A stretch of DNA of 27,872 bases. Origin: CALFCX01 sp964603025 (GTDB lineage Bacteria > Margulisbacteria > WOR-1 > JAKLHX01). Below the pieces are notes generated by a model. That model was not told the origin of the DNA. It did no database searches and saw only the letters and a list, made by a program, of their open reading frames with translations. The position numbers and the translations under genes are program-made. Location of the stretch: assembly GCA_964603025.1 (NCBI GenBank), contig CAZRTO010000011.1:1-27872 (forward strand), written 5' to 3'. This document shows, one piece after another, positions 23,336-27,872 of this stretch (position 1 is the stretch's first letter; each line of letters starts with the position of its first letter).

Positions 23336-24602
23336 TCTGGACGTCAAGGAGATCATGAAGGTCCTGCCCCACCGATATCCGTTCCTTCTTATAGACAAAA
23401 TAATCGAGCTTGAGCCGGCGGTAAAGGTCGTCTCGATAAAGAACGTGACCATGAACGAAGAGTTCTTCCAGGGCCATTTCCCGGGATTCCCCATAATGCC
23501 CGGGGTGCTCATTGTTGAAGCAATAGCCCAGACCGGGGCTTACGGAATGCTTGTCAACCCCGAATATCAGGGCAAATTCGCCCTTTTTGCCGGCATAGAC
23601 GGGATCAGATTCCGCAAACCGGTCCTTCCCGGCGACCAGCTCAGAATAGAGGTCCAGTATCTCAAGTCCAAGGGGCCTATCGCAAAAATGAAAGGCATCG
23701 CGAAGGTCGGGGACCAGATCGCCTGTGAAGGCGAGTTCATGTGCTCTATCGTCGACGGCGGTCTCGGATCAAAACAGGACATACACAAGACCGCTGTGAT
23801 ACATCCTTCGGCCCAGATAGGCAAGAACGTAAAGATAGGCCCTTACACCGTGATCGGGCCCGAGGTCTTTATAGGCGATAATTGCGAGATAGGCCCTAAT
23901 GTTCTTGTGGCAAAATGGACAAAGATCGGCAAGGACTGCCGGATCCTTAATTCCACCACCATAGGAACGCCCCCTCAGGACCTTAAATACAAGGGTGAAA
24001 AAAGCTGGGTCGAGATCGGCGACAGATGTTTTATAAGGGAATTCGTGACAATACACCTGCCCACCGGAGAAGGCAAAAAGACCTCAATAGGCAATGACTG
24101 TATGATCATGACCAATGTCCATATCCCGCACAACGCAAAAGTCGGGAACGGGGTCATCATGAGCAGCTTCTCGGCGCTTGCCGGACATGCCGAGGTGGAT
24201 GACTTTGTCATAATCGGCGGGATGACGGGGATACACCAGTTCGTCAGGATAGGCAAGATGGCAATGATAGGCGGGCATTCCAGGATAGTGCAGGATGTCC
24301 CTCCGTTCATGATCGCCGAAGGCAATCCCGCCCAGGTCCGCGCTCTCAACTCGATCGGGCTCCAAAGAAGAGGCATCCCGTTTGAATCACAGGTGGAGCT
24401 TAAAAAAGCTTTCAAGCTTATTTACCGTGCCGGCAACAATCTTTCTAAGGCGATAGATTCCCTGAAAAAACAGTGCCGGCCGACTGAAGAGATAAAGGTG
24501 CTTGTGGATTTTCTTGAGAAAGAGACCGGCCGCGGAATATTGAAAAAGGCGGAATTCTCCGAAGACCTGCTGTTCGAGGACATACCAGAGATCGGCATCT
24601 AA
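23322..24602 (+). CDS. Fused 3-hydroxyacyl-ACP dehydratase FabZ and UDP-GlcNAc acyltransferase LpxA
   Basis: One continuous frame of 426 residues. Residues 1-148 are FabZ, with catalytic H52 in QGHFPG and E66 in GVLIVEAIAQTGA. Residues 153-426 are LpxA, with hexapeptide repeats, catalytic H270 (NVHIPHN), GGMTGIHQFVRIG, QDVPPFMIAEGN and the C-terminal helical domain. The junction (GGLGSKQDIHKTAVIHP) has no stop or clear new start. FabZ removes water from the hydroxyacyl-ACP that LpxA uses, so the fusion couples two enzymes competing for one pool. A strong AAGGAGA precedes the ATG. Confidence 0.95.
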   Translation: MPQVDLDVKEIMKVLPHRYPFLLIDKIIELEPAVKVVSIKNVTMNEEFFQGHFPGFPIMPGVLIVEAIAQTGAYGMLVNPEYQGKFALFAGIDGIRFRKPVLPGDQLRIEVQYLKSKGPIAKMKGIAKVGDQIACEGEFMCSIVDGGLGSKQDIHKTAVIHPSAQIGKNVKIGPYTVIGPEVFIGDNCEIGPNVLVAKWTKIGKDCRILNSTTIGTPPQDLKYKGEKSWVEIGDRCFIREFVTIHLPTGEGKKTSIGNDCMIMTNVHIPHNAKVGNGVIMSSFSALAGHAEVDDFVIIGGMTGIHQFVRIGKMAMIGGHSRIVQDVPPFMIAEGNPAQVRALNSIGLQRRGIPFESQVELKKAFKLIYRAGNNLSKAIDSLKKQCRPTEEIKVLVDFLEKETGRGILKKAEFSEDLLFEDIPEIGI

Positions 24603-24604
24603 CC

Positions 24605-25753
24605 ATGATCAAGATAATGATGAGCGCCGGGGAGGTCTCCGGCGACATACACGGAGCGGCGCTTGCCAGGGAACTAAAAAAGCTCAACTCCGCTCTGCAC
24701 CTCTTCGGGATGGGCGGGGAAAAGATGCGGCTTGCCGGTGTCGACATAAAATACGACCTCTCAGCCAAAGGGACCGTCGGCATTGTTGAGATCCTCAAAT
24801 TCCTTCCGTCGATCCTGCTCGGTTTCTTTGTGATGAAAAGGCTCCTGAAGAAAGAGCGCCCCGATCTGCTGGTGCTGATCGATTATCAGGGCTTCAACAT
24901 GATGCTCGCAAAATACGCAAAGAAACTGGGAATAAAGACCGTTTATTATATAGCTCCTCAGGAATGGCTCTGGGGCACGACCAAAGGGGTAAAAAAAGTC
25001 GTGGCCACGATCGATAAGCTGCTCTGCATTTTTGAGGATGAGTCACGCATCTACAAAGAGAACGGCGGCAACGCTGTTTACGTGGGCAACCCCAACGTAG
25101 ACACCGCAAGGCCGGGGTCTACCAAAGAGGATTTTTGTAAAACAGCGGGGCTGAACCCGAAATTCCCCATATTCGGGATTTTTCCGGGCAGTCGCCATCA
25201 GGAGCTGGACACCCTGCTGCCGGTCTTCGCCGGCGCCGCGCAGCTGATAAAGAAAAAGATCCCCAACGCGCAGTTCATAATAGCTCTCTCGAGCCTCCAG
25301 TTCAAAAAGAAAATATCCTCGTTCCTTGAAAAACGCCGGATAAATATCCCGGTAGTCTACGGCAGGAGCCATGACATTCTGGGATCGTCTAATGTTGCTA
25401 TAGCCGCCTCCGGGACCATAATTATGGAGGCCTCCATCATCAACACTCCGGCCATAATGGCCTACAAGATCTCGGCTGTCACCTATTTCATAGCAAAGCA
25501 TATAGTCAAGATCAAGCTCCCCTATTTCACCATGCCCAACATAATAGCCAACAAAATGATAGTACCGGAAATAATGCAGTCCGAGGCGACCGGACAGAAT
25601 ATCGCCGACAAGGCGGTTCAGCTTCTAACCGATCAGGAAGCCATAAAGAACATTAAGGAGGGCTACCGTCAGGTCCGCTCCAGGCTTGGGGCCCCGGGGG
25701 CCGTTAAGCGCGCAGCGGAGGAGATCATGTCGGAACTTAGAGGAAGGATATAA
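24605..25753 (+). CDS. lpxB: Lipid-A-disaccharide synthase
   Basis: 382 residues, normal size. Signatures: SAGEVSGDIHGAALARELK near the N-terminus, FFGMGG-like LFGMGGEKM, PQEWLWG, IFPGSRHQE and the SGTIIMEASI stretch that binds the UDP sugar. It joins UDP-diacylglucosamine and lipid X to give the lipid A disaccharide. It starts 2 bases after the fabZ-lpxA stop with a poor ribosome site, so coupling is likely. No lpxK or kdtA is in the window. Confidence 0.97.
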   Translation: MIKIMMSAGEVSGDIHGAALARELKKLNSALHLFGMGGEKMRLAGVDIKYDLSAKGTVGIVEILKFLPSILLGFFVMKRLLKKERPDLLVLIDYQGFNMMLAKYAKKLGIKTVYYIAPQEWLWGTTKGVKKVVATIDKLLCIFEDESRIYKENGGNAVYVGNPNVDTARPGSTKEDFCKTAGLNPKFPIFGIFPGSRHQELDTLLPVFAGAAQLIKKKIPNAQFIIALSSLQFKKKISSFLEKRRINIPVVYGRSHDILGSSNVAIAASGTIIMEASIINTPAIMAYKISAVTYFIAKHIVKIKLPYFTMPNIIANKMIVPEIMQSEATGQNIADKAVQLLTDQEAIKNIKEGYRQVRSRLGAPGAVKRAAEEIMSELRGRI

Positions 25754-25756
25754 ACA

Positions 25757-26803
25757 GTGCAAATACTTATCTCCGCGGCTTCATTCATTCTTGTCTTTAT
25801 CATCGTGGCGCTGGCGCATGAATTGGGCCATTTTGTCTGGGCAAAAAAGGCCGGGATAGGAGTGCTCGAGTTCGGCATAGGGTTCGGGCCCAACATTTTC
25901 AAAAAAGAATATAAAGGGACGGTGTATTCGGTGAACCTGATCCCGATACTTGCTTTTGTAAGGCTTGCCGGCCTGGATGAGAACGAAGACGAAAAAGGCT
26001 TCCCGAAAGCGGAACAATACGGCTCAAAATCCCCCCTGCAAAAGCTGTCCTCCATCGCCGCCGGGCCTTTGATGAACCTGGTGCTGGGCGCCGTAATTTA
26101 CAGCCTTTTGGCCATGACGTTCGGGCTTCCGTATACAAGCGATGTTGTTTTGGGCGTTGCCGAAGGCTCTCCCGCACAAATAAGCGGCCTTATGGCCGGC
26201 GACAGAATCGTCCTGTTCAACGGAAAAAAGGTTGGGGACATGAACCTGATGATATCCGAAATACATCAGAGCGCCGGCAAGGAGGTCTCTCTTTCGGTGC
26301 TTAGGAACGGAGAGGAATTCTTGATCCGGGCCGTCCCCCGCTACGACGAAAAAATGAAGGCAGGGCTGCTCGGCTTCTCGCTGCAAAGCTCATATAAGAG
26401 ATACGGGGCTTTATCAGGCATATTCGAAGGCCTGAAAAAAACCGCTCAGCTATCTGTTATGATCATGGTCATATTCGGACGGCTGATCACCGGACAGATC
26501 GCCGTTACCGGGCTTGCCGGCCCGATAGGGATCGCTCAGTTCAGCGGGCAGGCCGCCCTACAGGGGCTCCCCGCGTTCCTCAGCCTGGTCGCTTTTATAA
26601 GCATCAATCTGGCTGTCTTCAACCTTTTGCCGATCCCCGCGCTGGACGGAGGCAGGATAGCATTCATACTTATAGAAGCCGTAAGAAGAAAGCCGTTCCC
26701 TCTGGAAATAGAGAACAAAATACATCAATGGGGACTTGTGGGCCTGCTCGGGTTCTTCGCGTTCGTCTCTCTCAACGATATTCTGAGGATAGTGTTCAAA
26801 TAG
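25757..26803 (+). CDS. rseP: Site-2 protease RseP (M50 family)
   Basis: 348 residues, GTG start 4 bases after lpxB. The zinc motif HELGH (H21, H25, catalytic E22) sits in the first membrane helix; a single PDZ domain is at about 125-200 (VAEGSPAQISGLMAGDRIVLFNG), and the third zinc ligand is in LPIPALDGGRIAF. RseP cleaves anti-sigma factors and signal-peptide remnants in the membrane. In many bacteria it follows dxr in the cdsA cluster; here it closes the lipid A operon. Its last 8 bases overlap the convergent gene. Confidence 0.96.
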   Translation: MQILISAASFILVFIIVALAHELGHFVWAKKAGIGVLEFGIGFGPNIFKKEYKGTVYSVNLIPILAFVRLAGLDENEDEKGFPKAEQYGSKSPLQKLSSIAAGPLMNLVLGAVIYSLLAMTFGLPYTSDVVLGVAEGSPAQISGLMAGDRIVLFNGKKVGDMNLMISEIHQSAGKEVSLSVLRNGEEFLIRAVPRYDEKMKAGLLGFSLQSSYKRYGALSGIFEGLKKTAQLSVMIMVIFGRLITGQIAVTGLAGPIGIAQFSGQAALQGLPAFLSLVAFISINLAVFNLLPIPALDGGRIAFILIEAVRRKPFPLEIENKIHQWGLVGLLGFFAFVSLNDILRIVFK

Positions 26804-27872
26804 CTAAAGGATACGCCTGTCTGGCGGTTTGTTTTGCCTTTTGTTCAAAATAGAGCTTGTCTCTGCCGGCCCTCTCGCGCTCATCAGCGACCGACAGCTC
26901 CATATGCTCCTGCGCAGCCGCGTATATGACATCAAGCCTGTGGACGGCCTCCAGTATAAAGGCTCTTATCGCTTCAAGCTTTTGGGACAGCAGTTTTTCG
27001 GCCCTTTTTTTCTCCGCTATCCTGGCCTTCATTTTCTTTTCAAGCAATCTTTGTTCTTCGGCCAGCTCTTCTTCTCTTTTTGCCGCTGCTCTGCGTCTTG
27101 CTTCGGACTGCTTTTCGACCAATTCATACAGCGCCTTTAAAAGCAGGTACGTGGACCAGTCTTTAAACAACTCCCGCGGAGATTGAATTGATGCGGTTGT
27201 TGATCGAGTTTCTTTTTTTGCTTCGTAACAACGGGGATTAGCTGCTGTTTGAGTTCCGGCTTCAGGCTTCCCGGTATCTGATCGATTAATGGCCTTGTTG
27301 AGGTCCGCACAAAGCTCTGCTATCCGGGCCGATTCCTCCAAGATGGTGATCTTGGAAGACAGATAGCGGTCGGCCAATCCTTCCGGGGCTTTTTCCCAGA
27401 TCTGCCGCCACATATCATCGGAAATGGTAGACTCGTTCGTATCGGTAACGACCGCCTGTTCAGCGGCCTGCGCCGCCACAAATACCGCCCCGGCAAAGTC
27501 CGATAGGTCTTCCGCCACAGATCCCTCTTTAGGATTTTGCACGATCTCTTCGATCTTTTCCCTGGCCCCCTTTAGCAGCTCGGCCTGAGCGGTCCTCAGT
27601 TCGGTCAACAACGCGGCTATCGAGCCGATCATTTGCTCATTATTCTCCAGGAAAGTCTGGTCTATTATATTTGCTGCTCTCATTTTCGGGATCACTACTT
27701 CCGTCGCGGCTTTTGTCATCCCGGCAATATCCCCTTCGACAATGCAGCTGGAAAAGCCTTCAAGGCCTTTTTTCATGCTAGAAATATCCTGAAGTATTCC
27801 CAAATGCTCGTCCGGATCGGATATCACGGCAATGTTTTCTCCGGGAAAATTCAATATTGTTACCGCAAGCGG
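26796..27872 (-). CDS. Hypothetical coiled-coil protein, 5' end outside the window
   Basis: No recognised family. The open frame continues to the window edge, and the first possible start (TTG 27854) has no ribosome site, so the gene likely begins further out. Visible are a mixed N-terminal part with NFPGENIAVISDPDEHL, a helical middle rich in Glu and Ala, a low-complexity linker (about 190-225), and a strong charged coiled coil (about 245-300, SEARRRAAAKREEELAEEQ onward). No signal peptide or membrane helix is seen. It converges on rseP with 8 bases of overlap, so no terminator separates them. A structural or scaffold role is only a guess. Confidence 0.6.
   Translation of the reverse strand, partial: PLAVTILNFPGENIAVISDPDEHLGILQDISSMKKGLEGFSSCIVEGDIAGMTKAATEVVIPKMRAANIIDQTFLENNEQMIGSIAALLTELRTAQAELLKGAREKIEEIVQNPKEGSVAEDLSDFAGAVFVAAQAAEQAVVTDTNESTISDDMWRQIWEKAPEGLADRYLSSKITILEESARIAELCADLNKAINRSDTGKPEAGTQTAANPRCYEAKKETRSTTASIQSPRELFKDWSTYLLLKALYELVEKQSEARRRAAAKREEELAEEQRLLEKKMKARIAEKKRAEKLLSQKLEAIRAFILEAVHRLDVIYAAAQEHMELSVADERERAGRDKLYFEQKAKQTARQAYPLAI

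Noticed and set aside
1..27872. tRNA, rRNA or insertion sequences
   Set aside because: Nearly all of the window is protein-coding; spacers are at most about 125 bases and none shows a cloverleaf, and no transposase was found.

Overview
The window looks like a scaffold piece from an uncultured Gram-negative bacterium of moderate GC. It makes lipid A (lpxD, lpxC, lpxA, lpxB), has periplasmic Skp and RseP, and carries a rotary V-type ATPase whose membrane ring keeps the sodium-binding residues of Enterococcus NtpK. A V-type ATPase with an LPS outer membrane and degenerate heptanucleotide repeats would suit candidate lineages near Margulisbacteria/Saganbacteria, but that placement is only inference. 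One 100-N scaffold gap (1369-1468) lies inside a repeat-rich lipoprotein gene.

Layout, minus strand from 17.3 kb down to 1: a divergent radical-SAM-like gene (17300-15168), a divergent ribulose-phosphate-3-epimerase-like gene (15047-14259), then the block pyrH-frr-uppS-cdsA-nadC-ychF (14135-9352). The complete V-ATPase operon follows in the E. hirae ntp order F-I-K-E-C-G-A-B-D (9318-1603), with a beta-propeller-like lipoprotein coupled to its end (1587-451). Last come rpsF (397-23) and the first 13 codons of ssb at the window edge.

Layout, plus strand from 17.4 kb up: mnmG (17411-19198), then an envelope operon skp-lpxD-glycosyltransferase-YjbH-like barrel-lpxC-fabZ/lpxA fusion-lpxB-rseP (19228-26803). 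A convergent, partial, coiled-coil gene of unknown function (26796-window end) closes the window and overlaps the end of rseP by 8 bases.

How the parts work together: the right half builds the outer membrane (lipid A synthesis, outer-membrane-protein chaperone, site-2 protease). The middle block supplies UMP kinase, ribosome recycling, undecaprenyl and CDP-diacylglycerol precursors, and NAD. The left block couples sodium (inferred) transport to ATP.

Features worth a second look: perfect extended -10 promoters (TGn TATAAT or TAAAAT) only 6-14 bases before the start codons of first genes, implying leaderless or near-leaderless transcripts; a V-ATPase with unusually short E (107 aa) and C (236 aa) subunits; a fused FabZ-LpxA; an unusual gene pair (radical-SAM fold lacking the first cluster cysteine, plus an epimerase-like TIM barrel) whose N-termini share an RLN-x-[ST]-A-[VI] motif and whose upstream regions share a palindromic element; and heptamer repeat arrays in two intergenic regions.
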